Below, piece by piece: positions 12,201-23,400 of a stretch of DNA of 64,000 nt. The notes beneath the pieces are model-generated. The model did no database searches. It worked only from the letters and a program-made list of their open reading frames with translations, and was not told where the DNA came from. Every line of letters begins with the position of its first letter. Positions within the stretch are counted from its first letter, which is position 1. The stretch is taken from contig NC_089981.1 of the NCBI RefSeq assembly GCF_036417845.1, forward strand, positions 20,170,001 through 20,234,000, given 5' to 3'. The stretch comes from Apteryx mantelli. Taxonomy: Eukaryota > Chordata > Aves > Apterygiformes > Apterygidae. The position numbers and the translations under genes are program-made.

Positions 12201-15200
12201 GAGAGTTTGGCTCAGAGCAGCACGTGCTCAGCCCGCATCTGCCTGGCTGAGGGCCACATCTTGACCACAGCCTACAAGCCAGAGCTAGACCAAGTGGAGC
12301 TGAACTGGGGCCAGGCAGCTCCATCTCAGATGGATCTGAAGCAGACCCCATCCCAAGGCAGGCACAGCCAGTCCTGCCGATTTAAGTTCATACCCTGCTG
12401 GACCAAAAATCTCTCTGCCAGAAGCAGAAGTGGTCCAAGAAAAGATCTAGGGAAGATTCAAGTCAACAGTGGGTCAAGACAGATTAGGGAGCCGTGAGCC
12501 AGGGGATACCAGTGTGGGAAAAAGAGGATCGTTACACTCACATTGGAGAGACAAGTATTCCTATTGCCAACTGCAGACTGACAGCTGGACTCATCCAGGT
12601 CAAACACCTGGGTCTCTCCCTACAGAGCTTCTCTCTTCCCAAGAGGGTTAGAGAAAGATGTGAGCTTGACTTGGGTTTTCCACCTAGCCCTGTCACCTCA
12701 AATTCCTCCTAGGTGAAGTCCTAGACTCCCCCTGCTGTTCTCCGCCCTTCTTGAGAGAAGCCCATCGGCAGTCACCACCAACAGCAGAGCGCTACTGGGG
12801 TTGGCTGACAAGGGCAGAGCGCTACGGGCCCTGGTCCCACTCCATTCACCACCCCCTACCACGGTACCTTGCTGTCCGAGTCCTTCTGGCCAATCTCAGA
12901 CTGGACGATGTAGATCAGGGCATCCACCAGCCCGTCACATTCCCGCAGCTTCCGACGGGCCTCGCTCCGCTCCGAACTCACGTTCCTGGCAGGCAGGAGA
13001 CACCCGCCATGGGTGAGGCCGCTGGGGGCCAGAAAGAGACAGCCCCCACCCGGCAGAGCTCCAACCAGAGGAAAACTCCTCTGGCTCCTCCCCAGAGGGA
13101 AACTTCTCCTTCATCAAGGATTGTCACCACTAGCCATCCTAGAGGAGCAGCTCCTCCACAGACAACAGCAAGGAGGTCCCACAAGGCTACCAGAAGCAGC
13201 CACCTCCCACTCCAGGAAGGGGCATTACAGCAGCCCCAACCCACACCAGCTCTCGGCTGAGATCCAGCCCCCTCCTGTACCTAAGGCAGCCAGCGGTGTT
13301 AGTGAGCACCGATTCCCACTCGATATGGCGGGGTTTTGAGTCCTCATTGGGTTCCCGCTCCCAGCCTGAGCGGGGAATGACAACCTCGTCAGTCAGGGCG
13401 TGCAGTGCATGATCCACGATGGCCATCTTGATGGAGTCGTGCGAGGACAGATTCCACAGCGTTCCTACAATGCCACACAAGGGAGGCGCTTGGTCAGACC
13501 ACGAGGACACAAGACCTGCACTGTGCACCCCTCACCCAAAGGATCAGTCCCTCCTTTCCTCCCTGGAGCAGTTACCTGTGATAACCTCCGTGAGGTCCAT
13601 GTCATGGGCCTTTCGCAACAGGCGCACCAGGGCAGGTACCCCATCGCAGTTCTTGATGGCAATCTTGTTGTCTTGGTCCTTGCCAAAGGAGATGTTCTTG
13701 AGGGCCCCACAGGCCCCATAATGCACCTCCTTCTTGGGGTGGTCCAGCAAACCCACCAGCACGGGAATGCCCTTCAGCTTGCGCACCTCCGTCTTCACCT
13801 TGTCGTTGCGATAGCAGAGGTGCTGCAGGTAGGCGGCCGCGTTGGACTTGACGGCGTCCAGCCGGAAATTCAGCATGGCTATTACCTCCGGCAGCTCCGG
13901 CTGGCGCCAGCTGCCCGGGGCCGGGGCTCCCTTACGCAGGCTGTCCAGGCTAGCCAAGCTGCCCCGCTCGTGCTGAGCCAAGGGGGCCCAGTAGTACCGG
14001 TCAGGGGCCACTTCGTCCACCAACATGTCTTCATAACTCCTAGGAGAGGGGACAGCTAGCGTCAGCATGAGCCCTAGACTTGCGGGATGCTGTGCCCCCA
14101 CCCTCGACCCATCGGAAGATGGGATGGAGGCAGGCTGCAGAGCAATCTTGTGGCACCTTCCTGCTCCCCTTGCAGCTGCACAGGAACGCAGGCCCCAGCT
14201 GGAGTCTAGAGCTGCCACCTCCTTCCCTGCAGGAGCCTCCCTGTGAAGCAGCCCCAGGACAGCTCAGGAAGCAGGAGACTCAGCGGGAGGAGGCAGCCCT
14301 GGCAGCAATTCTGCTCCCTTCCCACCCTGCTGGATTTGGCTTTGGGTCAGACGCACAATCCTAGTCTCCGCAGAAGCTCTACGGAGGCATGATCCAATCT
14401 CAAAACTCAACCAGCCCATGTACAGGCAAGAAGAAATATTTGGGCTCATGGCCACTAGAGGGCAAGTTTATACCGCGCCAAGGAGCCAGGACAAGTAACT
14501 CAAGAATTCCCCAAGGCTTTGGTCAGCCTAAGAGCTTCGTGCAAGCCAGCCTGTTACACCATCATTAAGTGGGTACAGCAAGAGAGCAGAGTCTGGTTTC
14601 AGGCCATCCAGTTCTTTGCTGCGCTGTCTGGCCTGTACCCAACACTGTACCCAGACATCTGAGCTGCCCCACAGTGGTCCAGGACACACAAGCTGCTGCC
14701 TAACCAAACTGCCCAAAGTATTTCAGGGCATCTGCCTCGGCACATCTAAAGCAAAGACTTCCCTCAGGACGAGGCTCCGAAATTTGTTGCCTGCAGAGGA
14801 CCAGTTTATTGGGGCCGCATTACTGCACAGGGGACAGGCTTATCCAAGCAACAGGAGACATCCCTGGTGCCCCCTGACACACACACATACGCGCTTGGAA
14901 GCCCTGCTTCTTGCCTCGTTTTTGTCATCACTAGTAAACCTGCCTGTTAAATATAATCTCTCCCCCATCCAGAGGGAGGAATTCAGCACTTTCTAATGGA
15001 AGGGGGATGGGAGGGGACTCTGCTCTTAAACGGAGGGGCCCGATGGCTGCAGTCGGATCTGCTACACCAGGGTGCTGTTGCTAAGCTCTGCAGGGGTCCA
15101 AGGCGAGGTAGCGTCCTCTGGCTCCCGTCTGCCCAGGGGACTGCTCAGCCGCCTTCGGATTCACCCTTGTAGCTCCAAGATCAGGTGTAGGAAACTCCCC

Positions 15201-18200
15201 GCCACCGAGCAGGTGGGGTAAGCTGCAATAAGGGGCAGGTTCTGCTCCCTACGCCAACTGCCCCTGCTAAAGACCTCCAGGAGCCAGGCACAGCTCGTGA
15301 CCGCCGGCGCCGCAAACAAGCCACCCCGATACTTGTCTGGCTCACGATCGAGGTCGGCCGAGGCTCGAGCACCCCGAAGGGGAGTGCCTGCCCAACAGCA
15401 GAGGGGAGTCAGTGCCAGACCCCCTTCGTGGTCTCACCCAAGAGCAGATGGGGGTAGCGGTGGGGGGTGAAGCACGTCCTCCGCTGTGGCTGGAGCTCCC
15501 TTCTACCTCCCGGGCAGGCAGGGGGGCTCCGAGAAGAGCCACCCGAGAGGGACCCGCGCGCTCGCGGCCAGCATGTGCTGCGCCTCTCGGCTCAACGTGC
15601 TCTTTCCGTCTCCCGTGCGCCTGGCAAGCTGCCTCCCTGAAGGAAGTCATTAATGGCCAGGCCCCTGCTCAAGACAAACATCTCGGAGGCAGGGGGGCTG
15701 CTGATCTCGCCTGTTCCCGGTCCTCCAAACCCGGCGGCTGAGCAAGGATGGTAACTGAGAAGGCAGGGGCCAAGCCAAGCTCAACAGCGCCTGGATTCCA
15801 CAGATTGCTGCGATCATTATCGGCCCGCGTGGGGAGGGAGAGCCGGGCCGCGGGGCTGCAGGAGAAGGGTCACTCCGAGCCCCAACTCTCCCGTGTTCGG
15901 CAGCGTCCCTGCAGGACAAGGTGACGGGCTCCACCAGGGCTCCACCCTGGCTGTCAGGTTGGGCACAGAGGTGGCCCCTTCTCCCTCAAACGCATCCAGA
16001 GTCTCCAAGGATCCCAAGCCCCCTCCCCTCGCATGGCTGCGGCTCTCCCCTACTCCCAGCTCCACCTCCAGCTCATCTAACTCCTCTCCTTCAAGGCCTG
16101 GAGGGACAGAAGGAAAACAGCTGCCACTCGGCCCAGCAGCGAGACCTCGGGGTCTCGACAGCGGAGCCGTTCAGACCAGGCTACCCAGGGAGGAGGGCTC
16201 CTGCCTCCGCACGCTGGACAGGACGCGAAGCCGGGGAGGGTTTGCAAGCCGGAGCCCTTCTGCCTTGGCTGGACTCCTGCTTTTCTGGCATTCACTCCCC
16301 CTCCACAGGCCGAGGCCGGAGCAAAGCGGCCCTAAACCAGGCACGCCTGCTTAACCCCTTCCGGCCAAGTTGCTCGTGGAGGGACCAGCTGTGAAAGGCC
16401 ACGTGCTCAAAACTGCTAACGCTGGCTTTTCGGAGCCGTTTGACTCAGCGCAGGTGGCGGGGGCAGCTGCCTTGCCCTCTCTCCTCCAGCCGACACCGAG
16501 CTTCCTGAGGCAAGGTGGGTCGGGGAATCAATCCGAGCGAAAAACCGCCCGGACTGGTTCAACACAGCAACAGAAACGCTTGTGCTGGCACCAGCCAAAA
16601 GGGCGGACAAAGCTCCTCCTCAAGCTACCGCAGCAGCCAAGAGCTACTGTGGATTTACAGTACGCGTCTGGAGACGGGCAGCTCTCCGGCAGGCGCTGGC
16701 AAGAGCCTCCTTTCCCTAGGGTCTCTCCCTCCTGCCGCTGCTTTACGCCCCAGGAGATCAGGGAGCCCGTGACCAGCCTCTCCTGCCCTCCCCGGCGCTC
16801 TCGGGAGACGCACGTCCCTCTCAGCTCTCCGACACGGCCCCCTGCCCATCTCTGCAGTTTAGGCCTGGTCCCTTGCTGCGCTCCTACCACCCCACCATCC
16901 AGCTGCAGCCTCTCCCCAAACTTCACCCCACCGCACAGGCAGTGAGCGGAGCAAGCTGGGGGGCTTAAATCATCATCAGCGCTCGTTTGTGCAAGGGTTG
17001 CTGCTGCTACAGGACACTGGAGCCCAGCAGTCACGGCCTGGGGCACGTGACGTCTCAGGCCACCTGCCAGCATCTCCAAAGGGGCAGCGAAAGGACCACC
17101 AAGACCCTCCTTTGGCACCCTTGGGCAGCCGCAGGCTGGCAGGGCGGCCACTCCGGCAGCCAAGCCAGAGGAGCTGCTGAGCCGATCACCCACAGCCGAA
17201 ACGAGGGGGAGAAGCTGCTCGCCGCCAAACAGGTCGAGCGGCTTCTACCGCCCTTGCAACAACACTGCCCGGGGCGCCGCGGGGCTGAGCCTCGCTCGCC
17301 CCAGCCCTCAGCTCAGCGCAAAGGCTCTTCCGGGGCCGCCCGGTGCTCCCTACCGCGTAGGGGCTGCAATCGCGAGGCTACCGCCGCTCCCGACGCGGGG
17401 CCGCGTCGCACAGCCTGTTCCCAGCAGGATAAACGAGACGCAGGAGGGATTTGCGCGGTGCCCGATCCCACCCGGCCGCAGAGCGGCCATCTCCCTCGGG
17501 AGCCTGCCACCCCGCTGGCAGAACAGGTAGCGCAGAAGAGGGAAGGGCCCGGAGCTACGTCCAACCGCCCAGTGGAACTCCTCGCTGCAGGACGACCAGC
17601 TCAATTAGCAGCAAGTTTTTAACCACCAATTAAACGCACAATTAGGGGCGGATGCAAGTTTTCTCCTGCACGAGCCACAGGTGACTCAGCTCACTGTACT
17701 GCCTCCTTCTTCTGAGGAGGATGGAGTTGTAGGGATCCCCTGCTAGCGTTCCCCAAGCCCACCACCACACGCCTGGTCCCCCAATACCTGAGCCGACGCC
17801 GGGGGTCAGATGGAGTCCCTGCCCGCCTGGCCGTGCCATAGTCGGACATAAGCCCGTAGTCCACATCTTCGAAGCCCACGCTGCGCTGGTCGTCCTCCAG
17901 GCCGTACGGCTCAGGGTGGAAGTGGTTGAGGTCCATGTTGCTGCCCCCAACGCGCACTTGAGGCTGGGGGCCGTAGACGTCTTGGCGGCTGGGGGCCCGG
18001 TAGGTGTCCATGGAAGGGCGGTAGCGCTCGTCGATGCGGGTGACCCGGGACAGGCTGCCGTAGTTGTGATCGCTGCCCGGGTAGCCGTCCTCGTAGGGGC
18101 GGCCGTAGCCATCGGGGTAATGGTAGTTGCGAGGGAGGGTGGCCGTGCCTGGCTGGCTCAGGTAGCCGCCAGGGCCCCCGTTGCCGTTCTTGCGGAAGTT

Positions 18201-20317
18201 CCTGTCCATGGTCTGGACGTAGTTGCTGGTGACGGGGGAGGTTTCCAAGGGTAACCCGTCGGGTCCCACGGGGACCTGCTGGACTGTCCGGGTGGTCACA
18301 GTCTTCACCACTTTCTTCACCTGGAGGGATGGACATTGGGCACGCTTCAATCAGGGAGTCCTGTCCCCAACCACACCTGTGTCCCCAGATTCCACCTCCA
18401 GCCCTGCACCTTGCTGTGGTTTCACACCCCCTTTCAGCTCACGGCACAACGAGCCGGCAGCTGTCACCGCCATAACGCCCCAGCCAGAGCCCATCCCATC
18501 CGTGTCCCGCCCCGGGCTCGTACCGTGGTCTCTGTGCGCCGGGTCGTCCCGTCGTCCGACGTCTCCACGGACACGACCGACATGGCCCCTTCCGGGTCCT
18601 CCTCCATGGTGTACGTCTCCTCCACGATCTGGCCCGGGTCCTGCATTCTGGGGATGGTGCTGTACAAGAGGTGGCTGTGGTCCTGGGGGAGCAGGGGGTG
18701 GGCAGTCAGTCTCCACCACCAGCACGGACATCCCTGGGGTCAGCCGGCCAAGAGGAGGAGCTCTCCTGCCCACCAGGGAGCCTCGCTGCCCCTGCTCATG
18801 AAGGACGACACCAACTTACCCCCACCCCAACCTTTCTAGGCCAGGGTGGCCACACTCGGGCGTACAAGTAGTCTCCCTCTCCAGACTAGGGTTGAGGCAC
18901 TGCCAGCCCTGCCCCAAGCACCCCCCGCCCAGGACCTTCCTCCCGCAGCAGGCAGGCTGCCCACAGCCAGAGGGCTCGGCTCCCCTTACCTGCCGCCCGT
19001 TGAGTTTCAGATCTGGGAATTTCTGCCTCTCCAGGTCAGCATCGCTCAAGAAACGGCCGTTCTGAAACGCACATCACGGCAGCAGGCCCGTTACCGGACT
19101 GCCGCTCCTCGTCCTGCCAAGATCCCGTATATCCTCCCTCTCCCGTTAGCCCTAGGCCTTCGGACAGGCCACCTCCAGCATCCTACCAGCACACGCCCCA
19201 CATCTTGGGGCAAGCTCCCCAGAAGGGCGTGCAACGCACAGCAAACCACTGCCCAGTCCAGCCTGGCAAAACATCGAAGGACATACAGCTCAACCCACCC
19301 CGGCTCTCCCACGGCACCTACATCCAGCTCGCACAGGCACCCAGTCTCCCGACAGACAGGCCAAGAGCAGTCCCCAACACTGCCCTGGAGACCTTCCGCA
19401 TCTCCCAACGCGGGAACCGCAAGTCATATCCTAGAGGAGACATTACCAGGATAGCCCCAAGGGCTGAGGGAACAGGGTGGATGCTCAGCAGCCGATCGCA
19501 GAGCACTAGTTTGACCTGCTCGCGCTCCCCCCTGCGCTCACCTTTTCCTTCCCTGCCTGACCCCGCACATCTCTCCTAGCAGCACCACGTTTCACGGCCA
19601 GAGAGGTAACCACCTTCCGCCTGGCACTGCACACCAGCCCTCCGAGCACCCCCTCCTATAAAGAGGTCTCTCCCAAACCCGGTCTGGCTGTTTGGGGGAT
19701 AAACAGAGACTCCAGGGACTCGCCGTTGTCGCACGAGAGGGAGACGGATGCATCCCCACAACCAGACACCAGCCCCTGCGTTTTGGCCACCTTCCAAGCA
19801 GCCGAGCACGGTGGGGGAGAGAAGATGCCCAGGTACCAAATACAGACAGCCTGAAGCGCTCACAAATCTCTCTCCCCCCCCCCCCCCCCCCGAAAGACTC
19901 TGGCTGCCAGGTAGATCTGCACATCCCCAAATCGCCTTCAGCTCCAACACACGTACAGCACTGTCACCATTACAAGACCAACCTAGACTTCCTCCATATC
20001 AAACATCCTAGGAGGGCTGAAGGAAAGGAGCCCGGCCCAGGGCTGCCCCCACTGAGGCAGGATCAGCACGGATGGGGGCTCCGGGAGCCGCCGCACCCGC
20101 CTCTGCCAAAGGGGCTTTTTACCTGGTGCCGCCGGGTGAGCGTGCCGTTGGCCAAACCCGGGCTGGCATCCTGGGGGGAGACCCGGACTCGTTCCAGCTG
20201 AGCAGAGACATGGCGCCGTTCCTCCTCGAGCGCCCGGGTCAGCTTCTCGAACTGCGCCTCCTGCTCCTTGACAGAGGCAAGGATGCTGGCGGTCGACTCC
20301 ACTTCTGAGTCGTCCAT
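6279..20317 (-). CDS. CTNND1: Catenin delta-1 (p120-catenin), 19 coding exons, 956 aa
   Basis: Armadillo protein that binds the cadherin juxtamembrane tail, stabilises cadherins, tunes Rho GTPases and binds Kaiso. Exons in transcript order: 20317-20123, 19061-18990, 18682-18524, 18320-17788, 14039-13576, 13464-13281, 12985-12868, 12187-12034, 11629-11612, 11364-11296, 9721-9594, 8471-8321, 8034-7842, 7729-7615, 7446-7359, 6998-6951, 6818-6721, 6563-6492 and 6290-6279. All phases agree. The start [19 protein letters not shown] matches the human isoform-1 N-terminus with its coiled coil (about 10-46). The regulatory region follows, including the [13 protein letters not shown] tyrosine segment, then Arm repeats (about 350-815) and a tail ending in QKI. 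Human length is 968. Met102 and a Met near 325 (isoform 3 and 4 starts) are present; Met55 is not. The 18-nt exon C is kept. Confidence 0.96.
6492..6563 (-). CDS. CTNND1: CTNND1 penultimate coding exon (72 nt, acidic, in-frame skippable)
   Basis: This exon encodes a Glu-rich 24-residue segment starting [12 protein letters not shown] and ending MSYPVS, which aligns with human DEGQES...SYPSM. Both flanking introns are phase 0, so skipping it joins PLM directly to the terminal QKI. It therefore behaves as a cassette like the alternatively spliced 3' exons known in mammalian p120. The final coding exon contributes only three residues and the stop. Confidence 0.8.
11612..11629 (-). CDS. CTNND1: CTNND1 alternative microexon C (18 nt)
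   Basis: This 18-base exon encodes DEWFSR (residues 627-632). It sits between AAAKGK-type basic residues and GKKP, with a consensus GTGAGT donor and a TAG acceptor. In mammals exon C is rarely included and interrupts a basic nuclear-localisation-like stretch. Skipping it here keeps frame (AAA G|GT AAA AAA), joining the two lysine clusters. The microexon and its phase are seen directly; its regulation is taken from mammals. Confidence 0.9.
14040..17787 (-). other. CTNND1: CTNND1 intron (3.7 kb)
   Basis: Intron between the exon ending at 17788 and the exon starting at 14039. The sequence is mixed, with no recognised repeat family, RNA gene or conserved frame. It contains a short (CA)-rich stretch near 14877-14891. 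Confidence 0.6.
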
Positions 20318-20441
20318 GGGTGACGGGTGCCCGGGGTGGGCAGGGCGGGGGCGGAGGGCGCAGGGAGGCACAAGTGAAGGTGCCTTGGTGTCAGGGTGAG
20401 GGGAAGAAAAATAACCCAGAAGGGGGGAGCCGCTCTCTTCA
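20123..20441 (-). other. CTNND1: CTNND1 first coding exon with 5'UTR part
   Basis: Upstream of the start ATG (20317) the best minus-strand acceptor is a long pyrimidine tract followed by CAG, at about 20442-20443. The exon would then carry about 124 nt of 5'UTR before the ATG. The acceptor choice is inferred; the coding part is firm. Confidence 0.55.
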
Positions 20442-23400
20442 CTGCGCATGATTTCGGGAGAAGAAAGGAGGAGAGACGAGAAGTCAAAGAGATAGATTTC
20501 ATTAAGACAGATTCTCAGAACAAGGGGAAAAAATAATATTCTTATGCCAATAACATCACTTCCACCCACCGGAAATGTGGGAAGGGGGTCCTGGAGCAGC
20601 ACAGCTCCAGGCATGGCTCAAATGGCCCCCACTGGCATCTAAGCTTGGAGAAGCAGCATTTTGGCAGCAGAAGGTCCTGCACTCCCCCACACCGAAGATA
20701 TGGGGTCGAGCCAGGTTCAGGAGAACTGTTATGTACTGAGGAGCCCACCTTCCTCCTAAGAGCCTCCATCAGGCTGTGGGAAGCCTTCTCCTACACGGAA
20801 AGGGCCCCACAGAGCCGCTAGCGGGGCACAACATGGGACATTGTCTCGCAGAACGAGTGCTAACCCAAATCCCACCATCTCCTTTGGGGAGGGACAGAGG
20901 GAGATGGTCGTGTTATTTATCCCGCTCCCTCCTCCCCAGTGTGAGGGGAGCAAGGTATAATGTGAAGTGGTGGTGGGACAGCCCCAGCTTCAGTTTGCCA
21001 GGCTCCACGGCTCCCTCCTACCTAGGAGAGGGTAGAAAGTGGGACAGGATCCCCCTAAAGGGGACCCCACAAGCCCCTTTGCCACCTCTCAAAACCCACC
21101 ACCCTCCAGGTCCTTGCCAGGGCTCCCACAACACTGCAGCCTTCCCAGGAGGTCTCTGGCCCACCAGTCTAGGGGCAGGCAGTGGCCTGGACCTCTCAGA
21201 CATCCCCTCCCAAAAGAAAACAGCAAACGAGAGCACCACAATCAACATTTTGACAGAGAAAGGCAATTTGGTTCCATACAGACCTGTCAGAGGAGGAGGT
21301 TCGGGTTTGATTGGCAAAGGCACAGGGCAGCCAGGTCTAGGCGCAGAGAGTCATGGGAGAAACAGCCCAGCCACCACAGGGAGGAAGCAGAAGGGAAGAG
21401 AGCTGCAGAGACAGCAGGAAAGTGGGGTCAAAAACCACGCGAGCGAATTTAAAACAGAAGGTAGGGAAGGGCACACCGAGGTTTGGGGAAGGGGCTCATC
21501 TCCGCAGCCAGTTCTTCCACCCCTCCGAGGGGCAAGGCATCGTCCAGAGAGGGCCGGCGCGGTTGTAGACGCGGCACGGCATCCCCGTGGCAGCCCCCCA
21601 ACTCCCCGCCGGCGGCTTAAACAGCCCAGGAGCAGAGGGGTGGGGTGGGCTCAGCCCTCCGCCCCCCGCGCAGCCCGGCTGAGTCCCGGCAAGCCCGCGA
21701 GAGGTTTTCCCAAACTCATGCAGTCACGGCAGGCATGCGGCAACTCGTCCGAGCCAGGCAGCCGCCGCAGAAGCTGCTTTCCCACGGTCTCCGGCGCGGC
21801 ATCGGCTCTGCCCGTTTCCCCAGCGGTGGCTGTAACGGCGACCTCGGACCGGTGCTGGGATGGCGCACGGCATTGCCCTTCCAGAGCCCTGCCCCGTCCA
21901 TCTCCAGCGGATCCACGCTCCCCGGCAGCCCTGCTCTTCCCGTGGCCCTTCAGTCCCAGCCCACGGCAGACACTAGCTCAGAGGAACTTGGAGCAGATAT
22001 TTTCCTTTATTTCCCAAACGAACCCCTAAGCAAACCCTTCCCTCCCAGCGTGTCCGCTCCCATCTGCGGCTCCAGGGCTCCCAAGGCTTCCCCCGGGCGC
22101 ACGCAGCACCCCACCGCTCCGCCTCGGCTTTTATCAGGCACCGTGGCACCCAGTCCAGCAGAGCGGGGTGGTTTTACTTTTTCCATTTGCGTCGGAGGCG
22201 GCCTGCAGCACACGTGAACATCTGGTCGCCTCCACCCTGTAATCTGCCTTCACCAGTTAAAAAAAAATCCAGTTCTACTCGTGCCCATGCCGGGCCCAGC
22301 AGAGATGAGGCCACGGCATTGCGCACCTGCTCTGGTTTGCTCCGGCTCCCAGTGCCCTGCCCCAGTTCATGCGGGTTGGGATGATCACGGGCCGGTCCCC
22401 ACCCCACAAGGGATGACGGCCCACCACCTCTCGGCTCAGGAGCCCATGCAGGCTTTCGGAGGCTCCCGGACCCGGCTCCTGGCTCAGGCACGCAGCTTCC
22501 CATCCCTCCCACCTCGCAACGGGTTGCGCCTTAAGGCTTCTTCGGTCTCCCCGAGCCTTGTATGGAAATGCGAGGTCAGCTCTGACCCTCGCTGCTCCAA
22601 GTTCTCACCTGCCTCACAGACTCCCAGAGATCCTCTCTCCGCAGGAGAGGTTCGGCGCCACCCCGAGAGTGCTGACACATCCAGACTCTCACCTTTGAGT
22701 CAAACGCTCCCCACCTTTGATAGGCATCCACCCAGCAGAGCAAGGTTGCAGCTCCTCAGCCTTCAGGGACTCGCTGAAGCTCAACGTCAGCCCACACCGA
22801 CACGGGAGCAGGTCTGCAGGTCCCGACCCCAGAGACTTTGCTGGAAGCACCCTCACACCCAGGAGCTCCAGCCAGCAAGGTGCCGGGGGCAGACTGCCCA
22901 GATGGACAGCCAACCTGGTCCCTCTCCCCTAGAGGGGGCAGAACTCCTTGCCATATCTCAAGATCCAGGCTCCTCCAGCAGGTCAGGAGGGTCCTACCAT
23001 CCAGACCCTCTACGGAGGTGGCCGAAACCCCAGCCAGAAGCCATATTGGCTCGTTCTGATTCGTTTCCAGAGCAGTATTTCGCCCAGCCCTTCAGAAGCA
23101 CCGCTGCACACAGAAGGAATCCCCTACCTGCGACACCACTGCCCGCACAGCTACGCTGCCTCTCCACCCAACGGCTCCCCAGCCTCTCCTCGACCACCTC
23201 TAGCTCTCCGCGTGGAAGAGGCAGCTTTTTGGGGGGGGTGTGAGGACACACCACCAGCAGACTGGCTCCAATCCGACATGGCTTCGCATCTCAGCTCTCC
23301 CGGAGCTCGTGAACGGTCTCGTTGGCACACAATCGGCCTCGACGCTAAGCAGCGAGCAGGGGCCGTCAGGGCTCGCCTCCGCAGGAAGGCACGCAGAAGA

